Positions 1 through 11,276 of a stretch of 64,000 nucleotides of DNA are shown piece after piece. Origin of the DNA: Prorocentrum cordatum (lineage: Eukaryota > Sar > Dinophyceae > Prorocentrales > Prorocentraceae); the NCBI GenBank assembly GCA_963575745.1, contig CAUYUJ010016688.1, forward strand, positions 1-64,000. Reading direction: 5' to 3'. Every line of letters starts with the position of its first letter. Position 1 is the stretch's first letter. The position numbers and the translations under genes were made by a program. Under the pieces are notes generated by a model, which did no database searches, was not told the DNA's origin, and worked only from the letters and a program-made list of their open reading frames with translations.

Positions 1-57
1 TTCAAATTTTGGATTCAGTATATGCTGACCATTTTTCATTTTTCGTCCAAAATCCGC

Positions 58-80
58 CTGTAGATGGACATGCCCGACCT
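58..80 (+). repeat. 23-bp dispersed motif, copy 1
   Basis: The sequence CTGTAGATGGACATGCCCGA followed by CCT matches a motif found four more times in the first 7.5 kb: 5516-5538 and 5816-5838 on the minus strand, 5949-5971 and 7447-7469 on the plus strand. At 1-57 a T-rich lead-in similar to that of the 5949 copy precedes it. Function is unknown; it looks like the conserved edge of a dispersed repeat. Confidence 0.6.
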
Positions 81-227
81 AAGCCTAAGTCCTCCCCCGC
101 TCACGTTGGGCCAGGTGGGCCACAGCTGGCAAGACCTGCGGGGGTCGCTGCTCCTGCAACACGCGGGGAGGCGGAGGGCGGAGGCTGCTGCAGGGCGGCG
201 AGCGAGGGGGGGAAAGAGAGAGGAGGC

Positions 228-388
228 GGAGGTCTTCTCGGAAGGCGGCGGGACTTCTCAGAAAGCCCTCGCGCTTTTTGAGAGTTTTTTTGGTTGTTGT
301 GTTCTCTCTTCGGGGAAGACTCAGAAGCCTTCTCAGAAGACCAGAGGACCTCCGAGCCTTCTGAAAAGGCGCGCCCCTTCTCACTCCC
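228..388. repeat. Palindrome-rich foldback repeat, copy 1
   Basis: About 160 bp dense in short self-complementary words such as CTTCTCAGAAG, ending in CCGAGCCTTCTGAAAAGGC and a CCTTCTCAC-type tail. The same architecture recurs at 3978-4128, 7170-7342 and 17575-17725. The pattern fits a non-autonomous foldback element; no coding capacity is evident. Confidence 0.6.
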
Positions 389-639
389 CCCCAGGCCCGC
401 CGCCAACACTGCAGGCGTCTGAGCGGCCGTCTCCACGCATGTCGCTGTGGTGTCACTGCAGGGGGCCCCGCCGCCGTCTGGGCCTGGAGCCGTCTGCCTT
501 CGCGCCAGGGCCCCGGAAACCAGGACTCTTCTTTTGCAAGCCGGGACCTCTGCCGGATTTGGCGGGGGCAGACGAATGATGGAGAATGTCTTGACCTGGG
601 GCGGCAATCAAAGTCCCCGGTTGACCGAACCCTGACATC

Positions 640-2090
640 GCGGCAGTGTGGTTGGAGCAGTCGCCTCCGCTACTTCAGGAGCAATGCTGGGATACTGGCA
701 GGGCGTCGTGGCATCTGAGGGATTAGGGCGTGCCCTACGTAAGCCATCCCCCATCTGGGTTTTTGGGGGGATCACTGTTGGCTCGGTCAACGGTTCAGCC
801 TTATAGCTGTCTCACTATGTGTTAGGACACTCTGGGCCACATACATCATACATGCGCTTTCTGTAGTTCGCCAGCTTGACTAGGCATGTGAGTAAATCAA
901 TGGCCCAGGGCATTCATTTTTACACATGGTATCAGGGCACGGGCCAAAATAGCCAGGCAAGATGATACTTGTCACGTTTGTGTCAGGATCTACAGAACTG
1001 GTTTCGAACGAGTTTGGACAACTCACTACTGGCTTTGAAGAAACTTTTGGTCGTCACATAAGATGTCCAAACAAGGTGCCCGAACATCTTCAATCTTAGC
1101 ACCATTCGATCCGCTCATCAGGCACCACCATTCCGCGCATCCGCTCGGCTGTACGTTGCTCACCTTTTGACCATCTTCATGTGCGTGGTGTTTTGGACAT
1201 AGTGTAAGTGTGAGCTGCTCTATCGCCGACTCCATGCGTGTGTGACGGGACAGTTTCCAGGGCCAGTCAATGATTCAGCGTTCAGGGCGCCAAGACATTC
1301 GCAGCCTTTGTGCTGGCTCAAGGGTCAAGGCTGAAGTCTACTGGCCCCTCCACTTCGGCTAATGCATCCGTCATGCTTAAACTTTTGGGTGAGTGTCCAA
1401 GCCGTATCGCTATGTCACTCACCACATCAAATATGACGATATGTCACTGATGTCTGGGCCGGGACATGGGGAGGCTCGGGTCCCAATCTTAGTCACGCAC
1501 TGTCGCTCGAAGTCATCTTTGCAAGCTTCTGACCCGCGGACGCGGGGAGGTACGAGGGGGGGAACATAGGACGGAGCAACGTGGGGCTTCTGCGCGTTTT
1601 TTGAGGGGCGCTGAGGCTTGAGCACCTGACGAATGGTAGGGTCATGATGCTCCAACCTGCTTTAGCCTTGAGCATCAGAAACAATTTTGAGCGGAGGGTT
1701 TTCAAGTGTCGGGCCCTGGGAGGCGACACCCGTTCGACACTGCTTCGATACTTCTCTGGGTGCTCGAAATCATTCCTGGGATGCGGTCCTTGAGTACGAT
1801 GGGAGCATCGGGGATGGACAGAACCCCCACCCTGACACGTCGATTAGTGAATTGTCCGTTTTCAGTTCTCGAGAGGGCACCGCGGCCGTCATTTTCCAGC
1901 CTTGCGCCCGCCAGGTTTGGGCCCGAGGTCGTTTTCACTAAACCACGTTTTACTAAAGGGGGTTCTGTCCATCCCCGAGAGCAACATAGGGAAAGGTGTG
2001 GATCGGGGGAGGCAGAGATCGCCAGGGCGCCAGGCGGCCGCAAAAGCCAGGACCGCGGGCCCGCGGGCCGACCTTGGGGCCGGGGCCAGC
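640..2090. other. Intergenic sequence without a recognised feature
   Basis: Less GC-extreme, non-repetitive sequence. The open frames are short and read like shadows; none has a recognisable motif. I see no gene, RNA or repeat here. Confidence 0.5.
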
Positions 2091-2097
2091 AGGCGCT

Positions 2098-2154
2098 CTT
2101 CCTCCTCCTCCTCCTCCTCCTCCTCCTCCTCCTCCTCCTCCTCCTCCTCCTCCC

Positions 2155-2212
<58 letters not shown>

Positions 2213-2236
2213 TTCCTCCCCCTCCTCCTCCTCGAT
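2098..2236. repeat. (TCC)n / (TTC)n microsatellite
   Basis: About 140 bp of pure-pyrimidine trinucleotides, moving from CTC units into TTC units and back. Long open frames across it (poly-Ser, poly-Leu, poly-Pro, poly-Glu) come only from the repeat. Confidence 0.95.
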
Positions 2237-2765
2237 GAAAACCGGTCCTGGAGAAAGCATCGGGATTTCCAGGGACCCCCCGTACTCACAAACATCCAGA
2301 CATCGCATGTCTGGGGTGGCACGAAGCCCAGCCCTCGGGTGCACGCCAGCCCCCCCCCCCCCGACGTCGCGCTCGTTCTTGCCACGTGGGCTCCCCGAGG
2401 CCTCGACCCCTTCCCCAGGACCAGCTCTTCCTCCTCGGTCGTTTACTGACGGTCCCAGGGCCAGTCAGGCAGACGGTTAACGGGTTGGGAGGGTGGGGTT
2501 GGGAGAGATGAGGATATCGTTGCGGTCGAAGGTATCGTTCATTGCATGCGGATGCTATTGTTCATACCCTTCATCCTCCCAACCTCTTCCTCCCTAGCAC
2601 GATAACTGTTCTCCTCAGCCAGGCGAGGGCCCCCAGGCGCCGACAAAAACGTCAGAAAGCGTTTCGTCTGATTTTTTTTGTTGTTTCCGCGACGCGATGC
2701 GGTCTGGACCCCAGGATCACTCGGCCCGCCCGCCCAGGGCGGCGGGGCGATCGAGGAGGGCCCCC

Positions 2766-2975
2766 AGAAGAGCGCGAGGGCGTCACACGGACAGGGGAAG
2801 CGTGATTGCAGACGTCGTGAATTTTGCTCCTACAGTGCCTGGAAGAGCGCGAGGCCATCAAGCGGGCAAGGCAAACGAGTGTCTGTTCGCGCGCACGCTG
2901 ATTCTTCGAATTCCGCAAGCTTTGCACAGTGCGCTCCTACAACGCCCAGGAGGGCGCGAGGCCGTCAAGAGCTGA
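2766..2975. repeat. Degenerate ~100-bp direct repeat, about three copies
   Basis: The phrase AGAGCGCGAGG plus a following C-rich GTCA/ATCAAG segment recurs near 2771, 2847 and 2951, with CTCCTACA-type text before the last two copies. The rest of 2240-3310 shows no recognisable gene. Confidence 0.4.
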
Positions 2976-3310
2976 GCTGCCCTGATACGCCAGTGTTGAA
3001 ACGCAAAACGTACCGTACTCAGAACATCCGTTTTTGTCGGTTCCGTGTTGTCTCAACGTATCGTCTTACGTCCTGGCGAACGCATCGCGCCAACCTGCGT
3101 CTTCAGTCTACGTGTTGAGCTCCGTGTCGACACGCTACGTGTTGCGTGCTGCGTATTGGGGCAGCTAAGGTCAAGAGGCTGGAACTCTCTTGGGCCATCC
3201 TGGGCCCTTGGGGGCCTCCTGACCCGAACAAACATGAAGAATCAAACAAGCAGTGGCAATCCACCGGGGAGTCAATGTTTTTGCCTCCTCAGGCCGTCTT
3301 GGGGATCCTC

Positions 3311-3427
3311 TGAGGAGGAGGAGGAGGAGGAGGAGGAGGAGGAGGAGGAGGAGGAGGAGGAGGAGGAGGAGGAGGAGGAAGAGAGGAGGAGGAGGAGGAG
3401 GAGGAGGAGGATAAGGAGGAGGAGGGA
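3311..3427. repeat. (GGA)n microsatellite
   Basis: About 115 bp of near-perfect GAG units on the plus strand, with a few GAGAGGA and GATAAG interruptions near its 3' end. Confidence 0.95.
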
Positions 3428-3933
3428 AGCACTCTTGGGGCCGTCTGGGCCCTCCCCCTCGCTCCCCTCTCCCGGCGCCCGCCAGGCGCAGCCCGTGGCC
3501 CTCTGCCCCTCCTGGCTGCCGGTGGCCCCGGGACTGGAGGGACGAGGAGGTGGGCCCCCCCGGGGGGGGGCCCCGGGCCCGAGGCCCCGCCGCGCCGCCC
3601 GGCCGCCGAGGCCGCACCGGCCGCAGGGGCCCAGGCTGGAGTCAGCGGCACTGTACCCAGAGGTCCAGCGCATTGGCAAGAATCAAGACAGGCGTTGTCG
3701 CAGTGCTCGGCCTCGGGGGGGCCTCGCTGGGCCCCGGGACCGTGAAAAACCGATTCGGGATGGAGAACGGGTCCTGGTGTATGGGTCGAGACTTCGGGGG
3801 CCCCGTTTTGCCGAAAAGTGCCAGTTTAATTCGGGCCTCTCTCATGCACTGCAGCGTTGCCCACATCGGGGAGGGTTGGGTTCGCCTGGTCACTGGCCAA
3901 AAGGCGCGTTAGTGGAATCCACGTTGGAGGGGC

Positions 3934-4191
3934 GCCAGCGGGGGGTCGGAGGTGGCTCTCGGCTACACTCGGCGGCGAAAAAAGAAAAGCCTCATCGGAA
4001 GGCGGCAGGGCTTCTCAGAAGCCCTCCGGCCTTCTGAGAAGTCTTCTCTGTCTCCGGGGAAGACTTAGGACATTTCTCAGAAGTCCGGGGGACTTCCGAG
4101 CCTTCCGAGGAGTCCTTCTCCTTCTCATTTCCCCCCCTCGCTCGCCACCGGCTGGAGCCGGCGGGGGGTCGGAGGTGGCTTTCGGCTACGC
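3934..4191. mobile_element. Foldback repeat copy 2 flanked by ~35-bp direct repeats
   Basis: The palindrome-rich element (3978-4128) lies between two near-identical segments, 3934-3968 and 4157-4191, both containing GGGGGGTCGGAGGTGGCT followed by CTCGGCTAC or TTCGGCTAC. These could be a long target duplication or part of the repeat. The right copy abuts the MITE-like element that begins at 4191. Confidence 0.55.
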
Positions 4192-4398
4192 GCAAGAGTG
4201 ACCGTTCACCGGAGTGACCTTTGGTGCGGGCCCAAGGGGGCCCCCCGATCGCTGAACGCGAAGCGGTAGCAGCGCCATGCGGGCCTGGCGGTGTTCCCAA
4301 AGGGCCCTGCCCCCTGGGCCGCGCGCCGGGCTTAGCCATCCCGCGTCCCCCGTGCAGACACGGACCAAAGGTCATTCTTGCCCAGGGTGATTCGTGCG
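4191..4398. mobile_element. MITE-like element with ~35-bp terminal inverted repeats, copy 1
   Basis: The left end (4191-4225) begins CGCAAGAGTGACC and contains GGAGTGACCTTTGGT. The right end (4364-4398) is its inverted counterpart, ACCAAAGGTCATTCTTG then GGGTGATTCGTGCG. The ends and the first ~60 internal bases recur at 31135-31302. There is no coding capacity. The element class and target-site duplication are not resolved. Confidence 0.65.
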
Positions 4399-4518
4399 TG
4401 TTGCCGACAGCACTGGTTCCGGCCAGCAGGAAGCATCAGAGGTTCGAGGTGCTGGGTTCGTTTTTTTTTTTTTTTTTTTTTTTTTTTGTTTTTGTTGTGT
4501 GTGTGTGTGTGTGTGTGT
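4393..4518 (+). repeat. Dispersed repeat with pol III-like boxes, T tract and GT tract
   Basis: GCACTGGTTCCGGCCAGCAGG is followed by GGTTCGAGGTGCTGGGTT and a 27-T run (4461-4487), then (GT)n at 4495-4518. Related segments lie at 7504-7545 and 10007-10068. The spacing of a TGGC..AG..GG-like segment (clear only in the 10007 copy) and a GGTTCGA-like segment before a T run resembles a tRNA-derived SINE head, but the B-box match is only partial. Confidence 0.35.
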
Positions 4519-4639
4519 TGCGCGTGTGTTTTGCTATTTTCGGCCTTCGGGGGCCGTTTCAGACCCTGGGACCTTCAGAAACGGATTTGGGGTGAAACCC
4601 TGCACCAGGCGAACCCCAGAAGGTGTCCAGGACCGAGTT

Positions 4640-5500
4640 TGAGCGCATTTGCCTTTACCCTTGGACTCGTCCTTCTTGCCAGAATTTCTCGGGGCCCATC
4701 GAGTTCAGCCCCCCCCCCCGGCCGCCTCCAAGGCCCAGGCCTGCCCCAGATACCCTTGCGTGTCGCAAGTCGCGATTTATCAATCGCGCAAGATTTGGTG
4801 TTGATATTCTTTGTTTTCGTATTTGAAATATACTGTTAATGCTGTTTCTGCCCTGCGATTTTTTACACATGCGCCGACTATCAAGACCTTTCTGTCTTCT
4901 TGGTGGCCCCTCATTCTGCAGCAGCTTCAGGAGGATGGCCGAGTTGATACGTCCTTGCACGGGCATGCTGTGCGTATAAGGCTGTCGCTCAGGTTTTGGT
5001 CAGCAGGTAGGCTATGGCTTCTTTGGACCCTCTCCTCCTCTTCCTGCTCCTTCGATTCTCTGAGCTCTGATCGTCTGTTCAGGCTCTTCACGGAGCTGTG
5101 CTTTCATTATTGTATATATCCGTTCATTCTTCCTTTGTTTCTTCGCCCCGTTTCTCTTCTATTCCTCCTCCTCCTCCTCCTTATATATCCCCCTCCTCTT
5201 CTTCCTCCTTTTCTCGGACTCTCTTATTCCTTTATCATCCCTTTTCTTTTCTTGTCTCCTTCCTCCTCCTCCTCTTTGTTCCCCTCCCCAGGTTACATCT
5301 GCGCAGAGCTCCTGTGCCCTGTCCTGTGCTTCACGGGCACTCACCCCTGGCCGTCCCTTCTGCCACGCCGTGACGGGGCCAGCCCTGCACGCCGTGTCGG
5401 CGGAGGCCTCCCCATCGTCCTCGTCGCCGTCGTCGTACCTCGCCCCTTCCCCGCCCTGGCCGCCCGCCCGTGTCGCGCGCGGGCGCGACTCTCGGCGGGG
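4640..5500. other. Intergenic, pyrimidine-rich, no recognised gene
   Basis: Mixed sequence with TCC-rich stretches at about 5160-5290. Open frames such as the one over 4811-5578 become Leu/Ser/Pro runs where they cross pyrimidine tracts and carry no recognisable domain. Confidence 0.5.
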
Positions 5501-5515
5501 AGGGATGGTAGGCTG

Positions 5516-5706
5516 AAGTCGTGCATGTCCCCTTACAGGAGGAATAAGGGGGAACATGCAAGAATAGTCAAAACATAGTCTGGGGACGATTTCTGATGAT
5601 TTTCTCCCGACCTAGTGGTGGGCTCGCCGCCGTGCCCAGGGAGGCGTCGGTGGGCAGAGCGTGGATCGCGCTCTCGCGGTGCGTGCTCCGCCCTCTGGTG
5701 GCCCTT

Positions 5707-5752
<46 letters not shown>

Positions 5753-5971
5753 CCCCCTGCCCGCGGCCCTGGCCGCGGTGAGCAGCGGCGTCCTCTCGCT
5801 CCACGGGGTATCTTTCAGTCGGGCATGTTCCTCTACAGAAGGAATGTTCAAAAATAGTCCAGAAATAATATCGGGACGATTTGTTTCGACTACTATGGGC
5901 TAGTTTTGAATCTTTGTGGCTGTTTTTTATTTTTCCTCCCAAATCTCCCTGTAGGAGGACATGCCCGACCT
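5516..5971. repeat. Region bounded by inverted copies of the 23-bp motif
   Basis: Minus-oriented copies lie at 5516-5538 and 5816-5838 and a plus-oriented copy at 5949-5971. A (CT)n tract fills 5705-5752. Opposite orientations leave a possible long hairpin between 5816-5838 and 5949-5971. Confidence 0.55.
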
Positions 5972-6061
5972 GAGGCTATCCATGGCCTTAGCAGGCCTGC
6001 CTACAGATGTGATGGGCACCGATCTACGTGCAGCGGGTCTTGGCCGTTCGTCCTTCTCCGC

Positions 6062-6165
6062 GTGCTTGGTCATTTCCCTCTCCCTCCCTCTCCCTCTCTT
6101 CCTCTCTCCCTCTCTCCCTCTCCCTCTCCCTCTCCCTCTCTCTCTCCCTCTCCTTCTCTCTGTCA
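6062..6165. repeat. (CT)n / (CCCTCT)n microsatellite
   Basis: About 100 bp of CTCCCTCT units. The following 6170-7170 is GC-rich intergenic sequence with no recognised gene. Confidence 0.9.
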
Positions 6166-7169
6166 GCTGCCTCTGAGAGGGTCTCCATGTGCACCATCGC
6201 CGTCTTGGTGCCCATAAGGGTGCTCTGCGTACTCGCTGCGACCGCCCTCAGCGTCACAGGGCTTTGCTTCATCATCCAGACCAGTGCGTGGCCTTTACGA
6301 GGAGGGGGCTACGAAAGGTTTGAGGCTCCCTTTTCCTACTGTTTTTTGTTGTTGCTCCTTCCTCTCGCCACCCTCTTCTCTTCTGCCCGCTCCCGCGCCT
6401 CGTATCCGGCCCGCCCTGCCAGAGGCGACACCAACGCCCACGACCGCCGGCACTGCCGTTTCAAGTGCTCTCCTTGCTCTAGCTCTCGAGTCCTCCTTTC
6501 AGTCCTCTCCCGAGCCTATCCCTCGTCCTGTCCCTCCTCGCCCGACCCCTCCTCCTGTCCTCTCGCCCTCGCTCATGCACCTCTTCGTTCCAAGGCTCAT
6601 TTGAATACCCTGCGCACGGTCGTGTGCGAGTCGACAGCCGCCTGCGCTGCTCCGCCTCATGCTGCGGCGCAGCCCTGCGGCGGTCACGTGCAGTCGGTGG
6701 GGTCGGGGCCCACAAACAAATCTTCCTCGCTCCATTCCCTCCTCGTTTCTCTCCGGCAGCCGCCGTTCTATCCCTCCTCGTCGACGCTACCAGCTCCCGA
6801 ATCCTCATTCTGGAACTCTCTCCCGAGCCTCCTCCTCGTCCTGCCTCTCCTCGCTGGATCCCTCCCCCTGTCCCCCCTCTCTCCCTCGCTCTCTGTGTTC
6901 CCCCCTCGCTCCCCCCGCCAGCCCTCGCTCCGCCTCCCTCCTCGTCGGCGTGCCTGCCGCTCCCCCGCCCCCGCGGGAGCGCGAGAGGCGCCGCCGCCGG
7001 CGGTCCTGCCCCTGCCGGGGGTGCCCGCCCGCGCCGCCAGGCACGAGGCGCCCCCCGCCTCCCGCCGCCCGCCCTTCGGGCCGCATCGCGCCGCGCCAGC
7101 GTCTCGCGGGGCGGCCCGCGGCGCGGCGTCGGGTGGCCCGGCTTCCGGCGGCGGCGCGCGGGGAGGGGA

Positions 7170-7342
7170 AGGTGAGAGGGAGAGGGCCCTCTCAGAAGGC
7201 GGTGGGGCCCTCTCAGAAGCCCTCTCGCCTTCCGAGTTTTTTGTTTTTTTTTGTTTTGGGGGGGGGGGGAGGCAAGGCGTAGGACGCTTCTCAGAAGGCC
7301 GGGGGACTTCCGAGCCTTCCGAAGAGGCCTTCTCCTTCTCAC
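7170..7342. repeat. Palindrome-rich foldback repeat, copy 3
   Basis: Contains CTCTCAGAAGGC twice, then CTTCTCAGAAGGCC and GGACTTCCGAGCCTTCCGA, ending CCTTCTCCTTCTCAC. Best preserved of the four copies at its 3' end. A (G)n run sits at 7258-7269. Confidence 0.6.
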
Positions 7343-7446
7343 TTCCCGAACAGTCAGAGAAAAGTGACAGGTGACAATGTTTCGTGCTCCTTTGACTCTG
7401 GTTGATGCTTTTCCCGTCCATTTTGTAGGTTTCTTACCAACTCCTT

Positions 7447-7730
7447 CTGTAGGAGAACATGCCCGACCTAACGTTAGGGGTTGGAGCTGGCTGAGGGTCT
7501 GATGTGGCCCGGCACTGGTTCCGGCCTTGGTTCGGGACGTTTCTTTTTTTGTTTTTTTGTTATTTGTCCTTTCGGCTTCTGGGGGCCGTCTTCCCGGGAC
7601 CGTCGACAAAAATTGATCCGGGGTGAAACGTTGCACCATATGGGTCCGATTCTGAGCGGGTTTGGCCTCGCCCTCCCCTTCCAAAACGGTCTTCTCGGGG
7701 CCGCCCCACCCGTTTAGACCCGGGGCCGCT
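7447..7730 (+). repeat. 23-bp motif copy plus a dispersed ~220-bp repeat
   Basis: The 23-bp motif is at 7447-7469. From about 7504 to 7720 the text parallels 4393-4700 in order: GCACTGGTTCCGGCC, a T-rich tract, GGGGGCCGT, GGGACCGT, ATC(C)GGGGTGAAAC and TTCTCGGGGCC. It is therefore a second copy of that repeat. Confidence 0.5.
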
Positions 7731-8046
7731 CCATCGGTCGGGGGCACTTCTGGACAGCGTGTTGCTCCGCTCATTCTGGCCCACAACGCCGCCGCGCCTC
7801 CGCGTCATCCACTACTCCTGCCTGCGGGCGTTCACGTCACGAGCCTTTCCGAGCCTCCCGCCCCGCGGAGCGGAGCGACTCGATAGCCACCTGCAAGGCA
7901 GAGCGGGTCGCCGGGGTCGCCGCCGCGGCACGCTGTGCAAAAGTTCCCGCCCGTAGGCTCAGGGCGGATGCCTCGATCCCCAGTCGTCCAGTGATCGTTG
8001 ATAGGGGCCCGAAAGCCCACCCTGCCCAGAACCGTGCGGTTTTGCA

Positions 8047-8120
8047 ATCGAGGGTCTTTCGCCGATCTATCGGCGATGTATCGCCGATTTCTTGTCGAAG
8101 TTAATCCCCCCTGAGCTGGT
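8047..8120 (+). repeat. Dispersed ATCGGCGAT repeat, copy 1
   Basis: ATCGAGGGTCTTTCGCCGAT, then CGGCGATGTATCGCCGATT and CCTGAGCTGGT, parallels 16785-16905. CGGCGATGTATCGCCG is a near-perfect hairpin. 8120-8600 holds no recognised gene. Confidence 0.5.
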
Positions 8121-8607
8121 AGTTGCAGTAGCTGAGCTCGACCAAAGCGTCACTAGAACGAGTCCAGATTAGAGCTCGGCCGTAGGGATCCAGCAGGACC
8201 AGCGTCTTTACACTGTCGCTCCTTCCTGATCGCGATGGTGGAGGCTTGGTTTCTAAGCCCCGAGGTTCTTCAGCGCCCGTTCGTCCTCGTCCAAGCTTGT
8301 GGTACTGATTTGAGGACCAGGAACGAGCGATTTCGAACGTGCTCAGTAAGTGATCGCCGCGACCAGAAGTCAACGGCTCTGGCCGCGCATATGAAAGAAG
8401 CAGGAATGCTTGCATCTACCCATACGCTTCCCCCTCTCCTTCTGCTGTCCACCTGCGGGCCTCCCACTCCTTCGCCGACTCTCCCCTCTCTCCTGGTGCT
8501 CCCCTCGTGATTCTTTTCCTTCTCCTCCCCCTCCTCCCTCTTCAGCTGCTGCTTCTCTTTCCTGCTCGGCCTGCTTCTCGACGCTTCCTTCAAAGCTGGC
8601 CCTCCTG

Positions 8608-8660
<53 letters not shown>
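8608..8660. repeat. (GTC)n microsatellite
   Basis: About 17 pure GTC units. Confidence 0.95.
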
Positions 8661-8661
<1 letters not shown>

Positions 8662-8825
8662 CTCGGCAGCGCGTCCAGGCGGGCACTTCTGGCGAGTTCC
8701 ATGGGGGGCCCGGTCCAGCCTTCTCCGTTCCATCCTCTCCTCCGGCCACCTCCGCACGGAGACCCTGGCGGGAGGAGCTGGTCCAGCCTCCTCCGACTTG
8801 ACTCCCTCTTGGAAGCGCCCGGGAG

Positions 8826-9056
8826 CTGGAGGAGGAGGAGGAGGAGGAGGAGGAGGAGGAGGAGGAGGAGGAGGTGGAGGAGGAGGTGGAGGAGGAGGAG
8901 GAGGAGGAGGAGGAGGAGGAGGAGGAGGTGGAGGAGGAGGAGGAGGCGGAGGAGGAGGAGGAGGAGGAGGGGAGGAGGAGGAGGGAGGAGGAGGAGGAGG
9001 AGGAGGCGGATGGAGGAGGAGGAGGAGGAGGGGAGGTGGGGGAGGAGGAGGAATAG
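8826..9056. repeat. (GGA)n microsatellite
   Basis: About 230 bp of GAG units with occasional GTG and GCG interruptions. All long open frames over it are low-complexity artefacts. Confidence 0.95.
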
Positions 9057-9316
9057 GAGGATGAAAAGGACCGGGACGAATGTCAATGGTGGCGACGAAA
9101 GGGAGGGGTATCACTTCCCAGACATCAGCGACGGAGATCGGGTGCCAAACTGTCTGGTCTGGGCCTTGACTTCCGTCGAGGGTCTATCGCTGCACGCTGT
9201 AGCCCTCCAGAGCTAGCTTCGGTCGAAAAGGAAATGATCAGCCTCCTCGTCCGCATCTGAGCTGCTCCGTGGGGTGACCTCCCTCCCACTACCTCCGCGG
9301 GGTGACAGGGGGGATC

Positions 9317-9745
9317 AGGAGGAAGGAGGGTCAGGAGGAGGAAGAGGGGGAGGAGGAGGAGGAGGAGGAGGAGGAGGAGGTGGAGGAGGAGGAGGAGGAG
9401 GAGGAGGAGGAGGAGGAGGAGGAGGAGGAGGAGGAGGAGGCGGAAGAGGGTGCAGGGTGCTACCAATGCTCGCATCTTCGAGGAGGAGGAGGCGGAGGAG
9501 GAGGGGAGGAGGAGGAGGAGGAGGAGGAGGAGGAGGAGGAGGAGGAGGAGGGGAGGAGGGGAGGAGGAGGAGGAGGAGGAGGAGGAGGAGGAGGAGGAGG
9601 AGGAGGAGGAGGAGGAGGAGGAGGAGGAGGATGGTGTAGGAGGAGGAGGAGGAGGGTGGTGGAGGCGGGAGGGCAGACCGAGGAGGAGGAGGAGGAGGAG
9701 GAGGAGGAGGAGGAGGAGGGAGGGGGAGGAGGAGGAGGAGCTCCT
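9317..9745. repeat. (GGA)n microsatellite, interrupted
   Basis: About 430 bp of GAG units interrupted by short unique text at about 9440-9478 and 9650-9680. The purine-only strand could form triplex structures. Confidence 0.95.
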
Positions 9746-10068
9746 GTGCTCGACGGGAGAGGGGCCAGGGTACGCGCCGCCGAGGAGCCGGTCGACGCGC
9801 TGAGGCTGCGGCAGGAGGGCAGGTCCCTCAGGCGCCTGCCCCTCGCGGTACCTCGCCTGCCCGCTCCTCTTCCTCTTTTTCCTCCTCCCTTCTTCCCCCT
9901 CCCTTCTCCCCCTTCCCTTCTCGCTGCCTCATCCCTTCTTCCTTCTCCCTTCTCATCCCCTCTCCTGCCTCTTCCTTTGGGGCTGTCTGGGGGTCTGAGG
10001 TGGCCCAGCACTGATTCGGGCCAGCAGGAGGGGGCGGGCAGGTCCGAGTTGCTGGGTTAGTTTTTTTC

Positions 10069-11276
10069 CCAACCATCCTATGTTGGGTCCTCGTTTTGAA
10101 GAGACGGTCCCCGCGTTCTCCTCTTCTCCTTTACTCCTCCCCCCCTCCTCCATCCTCCCGTCACCCCCCTCACTTTGGCACACCCCTCACGCGTTTCGTG
10201 GCCCCATAGGGAACTCCATCGAAAGTCCTAGTGGGGGTGTCCGCATGCGGTCCCCGCAACCATTTTGGCACACCCCTCACACGTTTCGTGGCCCCATAGG
10301 AAGCTCCACCGAAGGCGATAGTGGGGGTGCCCGCATGCGGTTCCCACATCCATTCTGGCACACCCCTCACACGTGTCGTGGCCCCGTAGGAAGCTCCAGC
10401 GAAGGTCCTGGTAGGGGTGCCCGCATGTGGTCCCCACACTCATTTCGGCACACCCCTCACACGTTTCGTGGCCCCATAGGGAGTTCCACCGAAGGCCCCA
10501 GTGGGGGTGCTCTCATGCGGTCCCTACACCCATGTCGGCACACACCCCTCACACGTTTCGTGGCCCCAGAGGGAGCTCCACCGAAGGCCCCAGCGCTACC
10601 GTCCACATGCGCCCCCCGCACCCACTTCGGCACACCCCTCACACGTTTCGTGGCCCCATAGGGATCTCCGCCGAAGGCCCCAACGCCACCGTCCACTTGC
10701 GTCCCCATACACCCACCCATGTCAGCACACCCCTCACTCGTTTGGTGGCCCCATAGGGAGCTCCACCGAATGCACCAGTGCCACCTTCAATTTGCTTCCT
10801 CCAGACCCATTTCGGCACACCCGTCACACGTTTCGCCATCCAATAGTGAGCTCCACCGAAGGCTCCCGTGCCACCGCCCGCATGCGTCGCCCACACCCAT
10901 GTCGGCACACCCCTTACACGTTTTGTGGCCCCATAGGGAGCTCCACCGAAGGCCCCAGTGCCACCGTCCATTTGCGTCCCGCACACCTATTTCGGCACAC
11001 CCCTCACACGTTTCGTGGCCCCAGAGGGAGCTCCACCGAAGGCCCCAGTGCCACCGTCCACATGCGTCCCCCCACCCATGACAGCACACCCCCCACACGT
11101 TTTGTGGCCCCATAGGGAGCTCCACCGAGGGTACCAGTGCCACCGTCCGCATGCGTCCGCCGCACCCATGTTGGCACACCCCCCACAGGGTGCGTGGCCC
11201 CATAGGGAGTGCCAGCGAAGAAGATATTCACAATCGCGGTACGCACAACTGCATATGGTTGGGTCCTTCGCCAGGC
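10069..11276 (-). repeat. 90-bp hairpin satellite, array 1, with leader and trailer
   Basis: About 12 monomers of ~90 bp, running on the minus strand relative to arrays 2 and 3. Each carries the complement of the hairpin core TTCGGTGGAGCTCCC-TAT-GGGGCCACGAA and of a GTGTGCCGAAA spacer. The leader (11276 down to about 11221) contains CCTGGCGAAGGACCCAACCA; the trailer (10120 down to 10069) contains GTCTCTTCAAA and ends AGGATGGTTGG. Leader and trailer ends carry inverted CCCAACCAT. Because the period is a multiple of 3, open frames cross it, but with no recognisable protein. Confidence 0.85.

Noticed and set aside
4393-4487. tRNA gene
   Set aside because: Only a partial B box and a T run are present; no cloverleaf or acceptor stem can be formed by eye.
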